From: Alphaproteobacteria bacterium
GTDB taxonomy: Bacteria; Pseudomonadota; Alphaproteobacteria; Micropepsales; Micropepsaceae
DNA: 64,000 nt
NCBI GenBank assembly: GCA_017983635.1
Contig: JAGOBA010000001.1
Location: 248,001 to 312,000, forward strand
Direction of reading: 5' to 3'
The notes under the pieces: model-generated
Databases searched by the model: none
Told to the model about the DNA's origin: nothing
What the model saw: the letters and a program-made list of their open reading frames with translations, nothing else
In this document: positions 24,946 through 32,645 of the stretch, one piece after another
Layout of the letters: each line of letters opens with the position of its first letter
Numbering within the stretch: the first letter of the stretch is position 1
Program-made: the position numbers and the translations under genes

Positions 24946-26181
24946 TCACCTTGCCTGGTTCACTTGTGCTTGCGCCACCGATGCGCGCACGACCGGGATT
25001 TCGTGGTCGGCTAGTGGTTTCATTCGCGGTTTGCGGGCTAAGGCGGCTTCGATGAAGGGCCTTAAGCGTTTCGCTTTGGCGGCTTCGCGTTCGGCGACTT
25101 CTTGCTTGAAGCCCGGCATCACCTCGGCGGCGAAGAGCTCGAGCGATTGGCAGATGTGGTCGTGGCGGTTGCGGCCCGCCTGCTGCATGAAAATGACTTG
25201 GTCGACGCCGCTATCCTGGAATGCGCGCAGATGGACGCGCATGTCGTCGGGGGTGCCGATGCCGCCGCCTTGCGGGGCGTTGGCCGCCGCGGCCGCGAGT
25301 TCTTCGGTCCGGTTGCCGCGGAGTGCCAGGTACTCGCCCCAGAGGTTCGTGCGCCCGGGGATCGTGTCGCGAGCGACGAGAGCGTTCAGCGCGTAGCCGA
25401 AGAATTCGAAGCCTTCGTGACCGCGGCGTATCGCCTCCGCGCGGTCGTGGTGGATCGAGAAGGACGAGACCATCGCGATGTTCGCGTTCACGCTGTGGCC
25501 GAGCGGCACGCATTGGTCGGAGGCGATGATGCCGTAGTAGATGTCGGCCCAGGCACGGGCTTCATCGGGGTTCACGAACGCGAAGGCGAGCGCGCCGACG
25601 CCGAGACTTGCCGCCACCTTGATCGTGTCCCTGTTCGTGCAGGCCATCCACATCGGCGGGTGCGGGCTCTGCACCGGCTTCGGCAGCACGTTGCGGCACG
25701 GCATCTTGAAGGACTTGCCGTCAAAACCCGGGTACGGGTCCATGACCATCATGTTCGCGACCTCGCCCGCCGCCTCGATCGCCAGCGCGCGCTTTTCCTT
25801 CGCGGGAATGCCGAAGCCGCCGAGCTCCAGGCGCGTTGCGCCCTCCCCGATCCCGAAATCGACGCGCCCGTCCGACATGATGTCGAGCGTTGCCAGCGTC
25901 TCCGCCGTCCGCGCAGGGTGATTGTAATTCGGGATCACCTGACGAATGCCGTGGCCGAGCCTGATGCGCTTCGTACGCGCGGCGGCGGCGGCGAGGAAAA
26001 CTTCGGGCGCGGAGGAGTGCGAGTACTCGTCGAGGAAGTGATGCTCCACCTCCCAGGCGTAGTCGTAGCCGAGGCGGTCGGCGAGTTCGACTTGAGCGAG
26101 GGCCTCGTGAAACAACCGGCGTTCATCGCCGGGGGCCCAAGGCTTGGGCAGTTGCATTTCGTAGAAGACGCCGAATTTCAT
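24946..26181 (-). CDS. LLM-class flavin-dependent oxidoreductase
   Basis: 411 aa luciferase-like monooxygenase. Typical landmarks: N-terminal FGVFYEMQLP, the YAWEVEHHF segment, RIRLGHGIRQVIPNYNHPAR and ILDIMSDGRVDFGIGEG-like core, and the MWMACTNRDTIKVAASLG strand. Uses reduced FMN supplied by a separate reductase; substrate unknown. TGAGG lies before the ATG. A 105-bp gap without features separates it from the FAD gene downstream. Confidence 0.9.
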   Translation of the reverse strand: MKFGVFYEMQLPKPWAPGDERRLFHEALAQVELADRLGYDYAWEVEHHFLDEYSHSSAPEVFLAAAAARTKRIRLGHGIRQVIPNYNHPARTAETLATLDIMSDGRVDFGIGEGATRLELGGFGIPAKEKRALAIEAAGEVANMMVMDPYPGFDGKSFKMPCRNVLPKPVQSPHPPMWMACTNRDTIKVAASLGVGALAFAFVNPDEARAWADIYYGIIASDQCVPLGHSVNANIAMVSSFSIHHDRAEAIRRGHEGFEFFGYALNALVARDTIPGRTNLWGEYLALRGNRTEELAAAAANAPQGGGIGTPDDMRVHLRAFQDSGVDQVIFMQQAGRNRHDHICQSLELFAAEVMPGFKQEVAEREAAKAKRLRPFIEAALARKPRMKPLADHEIPVVRASVAQAQVNQAR

Positions 26182-26297
26182 GGAATTGCCTCAATGTCGT
26201 GGTGAGGCAGTATGGGCACGGCACTCCGCTGCCGCGCAAGGCCGCTCCAGCAATGCGCTGTCCATTCTCAAATGACCGCTGGAGATCTACCGCCAGA

Positions 26298-27011
26298 TCA
26301 CGATGCCAGCCTCAGAATCGTTTCGGCCAATTTGTCCGGCTCGGAGAAGTACGCCGAGTGGCTAGCCTCGATGTTCTCCACGCGATCGACTTGCGTTTCG
26401 GCGAGCAGTCGATCCTGCAACGCGACAGACACCGCCTTGTCTTGCGTCAAGCGGATGTAGGCGCGCGGAACACGGCCGTAGCGGCCCTGCGAAAGCCGAA
26501 GGCGGGTCAATGCCGGCCGCACCGGCTCGCGCACCAGAAGCGCGTTCGCCAGCGCCACATCGTCGGCGCTGCAATCGGCATAGAGCGCTTCGCGATACGC
26601 GGCCGGCTTCAACCAATCCCACATCGCCAAGCGATTGACCGTCACGTTGCCGGGCATCAGCGATTGTTTGTCGGGCAGGTAATCGAGAACGCGCCGGCCG
26701 TTCGGCAACATGAATGACGCAAGATAGATCGTGCGCGCAATCCGTTCGGGCGCGCGTTCGGCCAGCGCCGAAGCGACAATACCGTTGCGGCTGTGCACGA
26801 CGATCGTCGTCTTGCTCTGTGGAGCAAGCGCTCGCTCAGCCGTATCGACCATCGCTTTGAGACTGACGAATGCGGGGGCCGCCGGCGCGCGACCGCGACC
26901 GGGTAGGTCGATCGCAACCGCTTCATGCCCGGCGGCTGCAATGCGCGGTAAGACTTTGTGCCAGCACCAAGCGCCGTGCCAACTGCCGTGCGGAAACAGA
27001 AATCGAGACAT
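26298..27011 (-). CDS. Alpha/beta hydrolase, SABP2/EstC-like
   Basis: 237 aa. HGSWHGAWCW near the N-terminus gives the oxyanion-hole segment of the plant-esterase-like branch. The nucleophile elbow is atypical, VHSRNG rather than GxSxG, but keeps the Ser; the catalytic His is in EASHSAYFSEP near the C-terminus. Probably a small-ester hydrolase. Upstream 93 bp are featureless. Confidence 0.8.
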   Translation of the reverse strand: MSRFLFPHGSWHGAWCWHKVLPRIAAAGHEAVAIDLPGRGRAPAAPAFVSLKAMVDTAERALAPQSKTTIVVHSRNGIVASALAERAPERIARTIYLASFMLPNGRRVLDYLPDKQSLMPGNVTVNRLAMWDWLKPAAYREALYADCSADDVALANALLVREPVRPALTRLRLSQGRYGRVPRAYIRLTQDKAVSVALQDRLLAETQVDRVENIEASHSAYFSEPDKLAETILRLAS

Positions 27012-27104
27012 CTGGAAGGCTCCGTCGTGTTGAACAGAACCATCGCCTCATCGTGCGCCGGCGCGCACTCCGAAAGCTGACCGCGAACTGCGTCGGCCGC
27101 CGCT

Positions 27105-27506
27105 CTACCCCGGCAACTTCTCGAATGTCGGGATCCCTTCCGGTACGCGGTGGAAGGGTTGCTTGTCGCAGGTGTAGATCGCCATCTTTGGGGCGAACAC
27201 TTTCGGGTCGTCGAGGGAGCCGACCTTCAGGATCACGGCGGGGAACCCTGGGGCGCGGGTGACGATGTGGGTGCCGCAGTCGGAGCAGAACTCACGCGTC
27301 ACCGAGCGTTCGAGGTCTTTTCGGGCGAACTGCTTGGGAGCGCCCTTCGTGTACTTGAAGCCCGGGATCGGCATCGCGATAAAGACGTTCGGGCTGCCGC
27401 CTGTGATGTATTGGCATTCGCGGCAGTGGCATTGGGCCTGCATCATCGGCTCGCCCTCCGCGTCGTAGCGCACGGCTTTGCAGTAGCATCCGCCCTGGAG
27501 TTTCAT
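27105..27506 (-). CDS. GFA-family zinc protein
   Basis: 133 aa. Zinc-binding cysteines GGCYCKAVRY, QCHCRECQ and FCSDCGTH define the glutathione-dependent formaldehyde-activating (GFA) family; most members have no proven activity. GGAG seven bases before the ATG marks the start. Its first 215 bp overlap the open frame of the phytanoyl-CoA dioxygenase gene on the same strand. A second GFA gene lies at 37845. Confidence 0.88.
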   Translation of the reverse strand: MKLQGGCYCKAVRYDAEGEPMMQAQCHCRECQYITGGSPNVFIAMPIPGFKYTKGAPKQFARKDLERSVTREFCSDCGTHIVTRAPGFPAVILKVGSLDDPKVFAPKMAIYTCDKQPFHRVPEGIPTFEKLPG

Positions 27507-28317
27507 GGTCGTCTCCGTTGTGTCGTAAGATCAGATATTGTCTCGCGGGATCGTCTTGCGGCACGGCGTTGGCGCTGCCGTGCGGGTAGGCGACGGCGCC
27601 GTCGGGGGCGTATTGGAGGATGTAACTTTTGCGCACGCTGCCGGTCAGGTTGGGGCCGGTACGATGCGGCGTGAGCGACGAAAACACGACGATGTCGCCG
27701 CGCTTGGCGGGGACCGCAATCGCGCCTTGCGGGTTGCGCAGGCATTGCCAGCCGAGCGGGGTTGCTTCGTGGGCGAGCGTGCCGCGTTTGTGGAGGCCGG
27801 GTACGACCCAGGGGCAACCGTTGTCGGCGGTGGCGTCGTTCAACGCGACCCAGCAGGTCAGGTACTGCTGCGGCTCGGTGTAGGTGTAGCCGTTGTCTTG
27901 GTGCCAGGGGAACTCTTCGGGGTTGCCGGGTTTCTTGTAGACGGCTTGGTCCCAGTAGAGGCGGCTTCGTGTCCCCATGATGTCGTGGCAGAGATCCTGG
28001 AAGACCTTATGCGTGCTGAAGGTCTGCAGCGCGGACGACTTCGTGACCAGGTGAACAGTGAAGGTGATCGCGTCGGCTTTCGCGATCAGGAAGCGGCCGT
28101 CGGGTTGGCGGCGGAGGAACGCCTCACCCTCTTGCTCGAACGGATCGATCGCGGCGGCGACGGCATCCATCTCGGCAGCGGTGAACGCGCGCTCAAGCAG
28201 GAAGAAGCCGTGCTCGTCGTATTGGGCGGCCTGGGCTGGCGCGAGGATGCGGTACGGCGGCGTGGTCGGGCGCCACTCGAACGATCGGTTGCGCGGGTGC
28301 GGCGTGGGCGTGGACAT
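27292..28317 (-). CDS. Phytanoyl-CoA dioxygenase-family protein with run-on C-terminus
   Basis: 341 aa as read. Fe(II)/2-oxoglutarate oxygenase with H139-Q-D141 and the distal H218 in SSLTPHRTG, followed by the 2-OG-binding RTGPNLTGSVRK region. The natural protein should end near residue 265-270; after that the frame continues for about 70 residues that are only an out-of-frame reading of the GFA gene (Arg-rich, low complexity). A lost stop codon or a sequencing indel is likely. The first 270 residues are secure. Confidence 0.8.
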   Translation of the reverse strand: MSTPTPHPRNRSFEWRPTTPPYRILAPAQAAQYDEHGFFLLERAFTAAEMDAVAAAIDPFEQEGEAFLRRQPDGRFLIAKADAITFTVHLVTKSSALQTFSTHKVFQDLCHDIMGTRSRLYWDQAVYKKPGNPEEFPWHQDNGYTYTEPQQYLTCWVALNDATADNGCPWVVPGLHKRGTLAHEATPLGWQCLRNPQGAIAVPAKRGDIVVFSSLTPHRTGPNLTGSVRKSYILQYAPDGAVAYPHGSANAVPQDDPARQYLILRHNGDDHETPGRMLLQSRALRRGGRADDAGPMPLPRMPIHHRRQPERLYRDADPGLQVHEGRSQAVRPKRPRTLGDA

Positions 28318-28419
28318 CGTGGGATGATCGCGGAGGTAAGTCCGCGGCGCAAGTGGCCGCGGAGCCGCCGAAGAAAGGGCCGGCAGGATGTCGGCGGTCC
28401 CCGGGGAGTGCCAGGCCTG

Positions 28420-28956
28420 CTAAGCTTTTGCGGGTAGGAACTTCGGCAACCGCAGCAGGGCGGCGGAGATCAGGGAGATGACCAGGCCGACGGGGAAGAT
28501 TTCCAGGAAGGTCATCGGCAGGCGGAACAGTGGGTTCGCGTATTGAACTTTGAAGGCTTCCATTTCGGCGATCATCTTGTCGAGGGCGGCGCCGGTTAGG
28601 CCTTTGGCTTTTTCGGCCTCGATCGCGTGGGTGATGAAGGCGTTGATGTAGCTGTGGTTGGTGGCGGCCATGTAGACCTCCCAGACGGCCACGTAGATGA
28701 TCCCTGCCACGACCGAGATCGCGACGCCCATCATGAGCGCGGGCAGGAACTTGATCACGCCGCCCAGTTCATGGTCGCGGTAGCGCTTGATCCCGAAGAA
28801 GATCATCGAAAGCGCGACAATCATGATCAGGTAGCCGAGAAAGAGCGAGTGGTCGCTCATTTCCGGGTTGCCGCCCGAGGCCGCGATCACGGCGATCATG
28901 GCGCCGATGACGATGAGGCCGGCGAAAGTGCCGAAGAGGAAGATGATGTTGGTCAT
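28420..28956 (-). CDS. DUF4199 membrane protein
   Basis: 178 aa with four membrane helices (about 4-26, 40-60, 72-95, 148-170) and an extramembrane helix (AIEAEKAKGLTGAALDKMIAE) between helices 3 and 4, the DUF4199 layout. Function unknown. Third gene of the membrane-LuxR unit; a copy of the 21-bp repeat lies 68 bp before its ATG inside a long hairpin. Confidence 0.8.
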   Translation of the reverse strand: MTNIIFLFGTFAGLIVIGAMIAVIAASGGNPEMSDHSLFLGYLIMIVALSMIFFGIKRYRDHELGGVIKFLPALMMGVAISVVAGIIYVAVWEVYMAATNHSYINAFITHAIEAEKAKGLTGAALDKMIAEMEAFKVQYANPLFRLPMTFLEIFPVGLVISLISAALLRLPKFLPAKA

Positions 28957-29023
28957 GAGAGTGTTGCCCTATGCTTCACGGTGAAACGGTGCTTCGTGGC
29001 TACCGGTCCGGCCGCGGAAAATG

Positions 29024-29064
29024 TATCGCCCGAAAGGGTGATTTGGCCCAAATCAGCCCTTCGG
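29024..29064 (-). promoter_or_regulatory. Repeat operator copy 2 within a 16-bp hairpin, upstream of DUF4199
   Basis: 29024-29044 is identical over 21 bp to 29607-29627 (core ATCACCCTTTCGGGCGAT on the minus strand, itself a near-palindrome). Here it is also one side of an imperfect 16-bp stem (29030-29045 with 29049-29064, two mismatches, loop GCC). No T run follows, so an operator or attenuator fits better than a terminator. Confidence 0.6.
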
Positions 29065-29071
29065 GGAGACC

Positions 29072-29554
29072 TTATTCCTCGCCCTTGCCGCGCGGTTCCC
29101 ATAGTTGGATCGGGTTGCCTTCGGGGTCCACGACTTTGGCGAAGAGGCCGTTCGGGTAGGTCTCCGGGTCGACCTCTACCGCGATGCCGCGCGCTTTCAG
29201 CTGCGCCGCCATCTTCTCCAGGCTTCTGACACGGAAGTTCAGCATCCACATCTGTTTCGGGTCGCCGAAGTAGGTCGTGTCCCACTTGAACGGCTCGAAG
29301 ACGGTGGTGCCGGCTTCCTGGCGCCAGGCCGGGTCGTCGTAGTTGCTGGGGGTCAGCGCGACGCCGAGGTTATCGGCGTACCACTTGGCGAGGCCCTTCG
29401 GGTCTTTCGCCCGGAAGAAGAAGCCGCCTATTCCAGTCACTCGTTCCATTGGTTGGTCGCCTTTCGTGGTTGGTGCTGCGCTTGCGCTAAGGGCCACGGC
29501 CGCGCCGGCGGCGATGCCGATCGCGGTGCGGCGGGTGAGGTCGCTTGGGGACAT
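29072..29554 (-). CDS. Exported VOC-family protein with twin-arginine-like signal
   Basis: 160 aa. The N-terminus has R8-R9 followed by a hydrophobic Ala-rich stretch ending ASA, a Tat-type export signal. The remainder is one VOC/glyoxalase-fold unit (GIGGFFFRAKDPKGLAKWYADNLG, then VVDPEGNPIQLWEP). VOC proteins are normally cytoplasmic, so an exported one is unusual. GGAGG precedes the ATG. The 21-bp repeat lies 53 bp upstream, between this gene and the membrane LuxR regulator. Confidence 0.82.
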   Translation of the reverse strand: MSPSDLTRRTAIGIAAGAAVALSASAAPTTKGDQPMERVTGIGGFFFRAKDPKGLAKWYADNLGVALTPSNYDDPAWRQEAGTTVFEPFKWDTTYFGDPKQMWMLNFRVRSLEKMAAQLKARGIAVEVDPETYPNGLFAKVVDPEGNPIQLWEPRGKGEE

Positions 29555-29606
29555 CGGTTCCTCCGGTCGCTGGCCGGTTTCATACGTCAGGACGAGGCCG
29601 TTCCGA

Positions 29607-29627
29607 TATCGCCCGAAAGGGTGATTT
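29607..29627 (-). promoter_or_regulatory. Repeat operator copy 1, upstream of the exported VOC gene
   Basis: Perfect 21-bp match to 29024-29044, same orientation, ending on the stop codon of the membrane LuxR gene. The core ATCACCC-TTTC-GGGCGAT is an inverted repeat with one mismatch, suiting a dimeric HTH protein. Confidence 0.62.
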
Positions 29628-30055
29628 CAGGGGATGAGGCGCAGTTCGCGCGCTTTTTGGATCGCTTGGGTGCGGCGCTGGACTTCCAGCTTCTGGAACA
29701 GATTCGCGATGTGGGTTTTGACGGTGTTAGGGGAGATGTCGAGGGCGCGGGCGATTTCTTTGTTGGCGTCCCCGGCCGCCAGACGCTCCAGCATCGTCAG
29801 TTCGCGGTCGGTGAGGCCCAAGGACTTGATCGCTGCGTCGTTGCGCTCGAAAGGTGCGGCCACGGTCTTGGGGGTCAGGCGATAGCCTGCCCAGATGCCG
29901 AGCCCGGTGAACCCAAGCGCGATCAGGACGACGTAAATCTCCGGCGCGAAGGCACGGACCACGTATTGATACTGCAACCACTGCAGCACAAACGCCCCGG
30001 CGGCGAGGGCCAGGGCGTAGAAGAGGACGGGCTTGAGCATGGTGCGCGGGAACAT
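29627..30055 (-). CDS. Membrane-anchored LuxR-type regulator
   Basis: 142 aa. Two N-terminal membrane helices (about 8-27 and 38-58), a short linker, then a complete LuxR HTH (LTDRELTMLERLAAGDANKEIARALDI, SPNTVKTHIANLFQKLEV). There is no receiver or autoinducer domain. It would bind DNA from the membrane and probably senses the envelope. First gene of a unit with the exported VOC protein and DUF4199, each preceded by the same 21-bp repeat. An in-frame ATG at 30040 is an alternative start. Confidence 0.85.
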   Translation of the reverse strand: MFPRTMLKPVLFYALALAAGAFVLQWLQYQYVVRAFAPEIYVVLIALGFTGLGIWAGYRLTPKTVAAPFERNDAAIKSLGLTDRELTMLERLAAGDANKEIARALDISPNTVKTHIANLFQKLEVQRRTQAIQKARELRLIP

Positions 30056-30058
30056 CCA

Positions 30059-30078
30059 GCGACGGTATCAGCCGTCGC
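30059..30078. promoter_or_regulatory. Inverted repeat at the start of the membrane LuxR gene
   Basis: GCGACGG-TATCAG-CCGTCGC, 7-bp perfect arms, four bases before the ATG at 30055 and after the TPR gene stop. Could block ribosome access or act as an operator; it does not resemble the 21-bp repeat. Confidence 0.35.
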
Positions 30079-30100
30079 CGGAGCATGCCAACATTGCCTG

Positions 30101-31327
30101 CTATGCCGCGATGCGAGCGACCGGTTGGGTGCCGCGGTTCGCGTCGGCCAAGGTCGCTGCGATCACGTCGCGCTGGATCGTGCTGCCGCCGATGAGGTGG
30201 AGGCGTGGGAGCAGCGGGGCGATAAGGGTGGCGGCGTCCGTGTAGCGGCGCTCGGCGTGCGCGATGAGGCCGCTGGTACAGGGGATGACGAGGCTTTCCC
30301 AGACGCCGGTCGTGTCCTTTGCACCGTGGCGGATGAGCGAGGCCATGAATTCGCGCAGCTCGTCTGTGCGGCCGCCGCGCGCGAGGGCGTAGGCGAAGTG
30401 CACGTCGTGGAACGGCAGGATGTGTTCGTGCCAGCGCTCGACGACTTTCGCGACAACGGGGTCCCAGCGGCGGCCGACGTCGACGCCGCGCAGTTCCATG
30501 CGCCAGAGTGCGCTGATGGCACCTAGTTGTTCTTGGGCGAACTCGCGCCATTCACCCCAGAGGTGTTTGTCGAAAATTTCGAGGGCGCGGGCGTGGTCGC
30601 CGCGATCGAGGTGGAAGAGTGCGAGGTGCCAAAAATTGTGCTCGCGGACGAACACGCTGCGGTTCGACCAGCCGATGGATTTCTCGGTCAGGAACGCGAT
30701 CGCTTCGTCGGTGCGGCCTTGGCCGTCCATGATGTGCGCCATAGCGTGGTGCGCCCATGGGTCGGCGGGGTTGAGGCGGAGCGCTTTCTCGACCGCGCCC
30801 TCGGCGCGTTCTTCGTCGCGGCATTGATCGTGCGCGAAGGCGGCCATCGCCCAGGCTTCCGAGGCCGAGGCGTGGACCGGCAGAACCGTCTCGGCGATGT
30901 CGCGCATAGCGCGGGCGTCGCCCATGTTGAAGGCGTGATACTGCGCCCACTTGGCCGCGACGATGTCGGCGGGGTTTTCGTCGACGATCTTGCGAAGGCG
31001 TTTCAGTGTGCCCGCGGTGTTGCCGCGCCACCAGTCGGCGATGGCGGCGACGAAGGCTTGTTCGCGCGAGCTCGCCTCGCGCTGCGTCTTGCGGGCGCGG
31101 CGGAGATAGGTGCGCGCGGTCTTGAAGCCGGGGGCCGCTTCCAGCGCCATGTGGACGGCGGCGGCGTGCGCATTCACCAGCGCGCAGTGCGGATCGGCAT
31201 CGGCGGCGGCGAAGATCGAGCGGACGCGGGGGCCGTGGCCGATCCAATCGGTGGCGTAGGCGTTAAACGCGGCCACTGTTTCGGCGCGATCGGTCGTAAG
31301 CGTCAGGTCGTGGAGATCTTTCGGCAT
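30101..31327 (-). CDS. TPR protein, TTC38-like
   Basis: 408 aa built of TPR-like helical pairs throughout (for example ASEAWAMAAFAHDQCRDEERA, DPWAHHAMAHIMDGQGRTDEA, HNFWHLALFHLDRGDHARA), matching the tetratricopeptide-repeat-38 family. No signal or membrane segment; a scaffold or unknown enzyme. The ATG at 31327 with GAGG ten bases upstream is preferred to the one at 31369. Confidence 0.85.
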   Translation of the reverse strand: MPKDLHDLTLTTDRAETVAAFNAYATDWIGHGPRVRSIFAAADADPHCALVNAHAAAVHMALEAAPGFKTARTYLRRARKTQREASSREQAFVAAIADWWRGNTAGTLKRLRKIVDENPADIVAAKWAQYHAFNMGDARAMRDIAETVLPVHASASEAWAMAAFAHDQCRDEERAEGAVEKALRLNPADPWAHHAMAHIMDGQGRTDEAIAFLTEKSIGWSNRSVFVREHNFWHLALFHLDRGDHARALEIFDKHLWGEWREFAQEQLGAISALWRMELRGVDVGRRWDPVVAKVVERWHEHILPFHDVHFAYALARGGRTDELREFMASLIRHGAKDTTGVWESLVIPCTSGLIAHAERRYTDAATLIAPLLPRLHLIGGSTIQRDVIAATLADANRGTQPVARIAA

Positions 31328-31405
31328 GGCGCGCGCCTCATGGTTCGCCGGTGAGGGTCGCCCGCTCACCGGTGTTTGAGAAGGTATGGGATCGATAGCT
31401 GGCGG

Positions 31406-31864
31406 TTAGTTGCCGAGGACGGACGGCCAGTTCTTGTCGGCTTTGGTGATGAAGCCCGGGATGTCCTTCTCCCACTTCGCCTGAACCGAGGTGTCGTAGT
31501 TCAGGTAGAGCTTGCCGTTCACGATCTTCCAAACTTGGGGGTCGCCCGAGGCCGTATAACCTTGCGCGACGGCCCAGGAGCAGTAGCCGCCATATTGGGG
31601 CGCGTAGGCGGTCGGGTTCGCTTTGAACGCATCGAGGTTTTCCTTCGAGGCAAAGCGCCAGGTCGCACCTTTGTAGTCGGTCGTGAATTGGGCCACGCCC
31701 TGTACCGGTTTGCTGGCCTTGAAATAGGCAACGGCGTCATAGCCGCCGACGGCGAGGGACGAGAAGGTGCCGGTATAAACCTCGGCGTCGCGGGCTGAGG
31801 CGGTGGTCGCGGTCATGAAAAGCGCGCCGATCAGGGCGGCGACGCGTAGGAATTGGCTGAGCAT
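31406..31864 (-). CDS. Exported YHS-domain protein
   Basis: 152 aa with a signal peptide ending TASA. The mature part has a YHS-like domain (AVGGYDAVAYFKASKPVQG, WRFASKENLDAFKANPTAYAPQYGGYCSWAV), with a conserved Cys and Tyr, often linked to metal binding. GGAGGA precedes the ATG at 31864. Divergent from the ECF sigma factor, and so a possible member of its regulon. Confidence 0.88.
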   Translation of the reverse strand: MLSQFLRVAALIGALFMTATTASARDAEVYTGTFSSLAVGGYDAVAYFKASKPVQGVAQFTTDYKGATWRFASKENLDAFKANPTAYAPQYGGYCSWAVAQGYTASGDPQVWKIVNGKLYLNYDTSVQAKWEKDIPGFITKADKNWPSVLGN

Positions 31865-31994
31865 GGGGTCTTCCTCCGGTTGGTCTGATGGGGAGTTCGC
31901 CAGGTTAACGGCAAAAGTTGCGCCGGTCACAGACACGTGATCGGCGCACCGAATGACCCTCGGCAAGCGAATATGTGGGGGAGAGGAAGAACCT

Positions 31995-32645
31995 TTGCCC
32001 ATCGCACTTGCAGACCGGCGCGCCATTGACGCGGACCATACGTTCGTGATCATCGCGTTCGCGCGCGATCTTTGGGAACAGGTCTTGCCCCCTTCGACAG
32101 AGTCCGGACGCTGGCAGGAGATGATGGTCGCGGCGCAAGGCGGCGAGCAGCGTGCCTATGCGTCGTTGCTCAAGGAAGCGGTGCCGTTCGTGCGCGTGAT
32201 TGCGCGGCGCTATCACGGCGACCACGGGGCGGTCGAAGATGTGGTGCAGGAGACGCTGATCAGCCTGCATCGCATGCGCCACACCTATGAACCCGGCCGG
32301 CCGGTCGAGCCTTGGATCGCGGCGATCGCGAAAGCACGGGCGATCGATGCGCTTCGGGCGCGCAAACGGCGCGCCGCGGTCGAAAGCGAGATGACGGACG
32401 CGGTCGCGGAAACGTCGGCGAGCGATGCGCGTGCGGAGGAAGCGCTCGCCGCGCGCGGCGACATCGCGGCGGCGCTCGCGACGCTGCCCGAGGGGCAGCG
32501 GGCAGCGCTTCGGATGCTCAAAATCGAAGAGATGTCGCTCGCCGAAGCGTCGGCTGCCAGCGGACAATCGGTATCGGCGCTGAAGTCGCTTTTGCATCGG
32601 GCGATGCAAACGCTACGCGGCGCGAAGGACAACAGTGATGCGTGA
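31995..32645 (+). CDS. ECF sigma factor paired with NrsF
   Basis: Sigma-70 family ECF protein. Region 2 is GEQRAYASLLKEAVPFVRVIARR to VEDVVQETLISLHR, region 4 is ALATLPEGQRAALRMLKIEEMSLAEASAASG. The start is uncertain: TTG at 31995 has AGAGGAAG upstream (216 aa), ATG at 32121/32124 gives the more usual 173-174 aa, and an ATG at 31953 is also in frame. The anti-sigma gene overlaps its stop by eight bases. Confidence 0.85.
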   Translation: MPIALADRRAIDADHTFVIIAFARDLWEQVLPPSTESGRWQEMMVAAQGGEQRAYASLLKEAVPFVRVIARRYHGDHGAVEDVVQETLISLHRMRHTYEPGRPVEPWIAAIAKARAIDALRARKRRAAVESEMTDAVAETSASDARAEEALAARGDIAAALATLPEGQRAALRMLKIEEMSLAEASAASGQSVSALKSLLHRAMQTLRGAKDNSDA

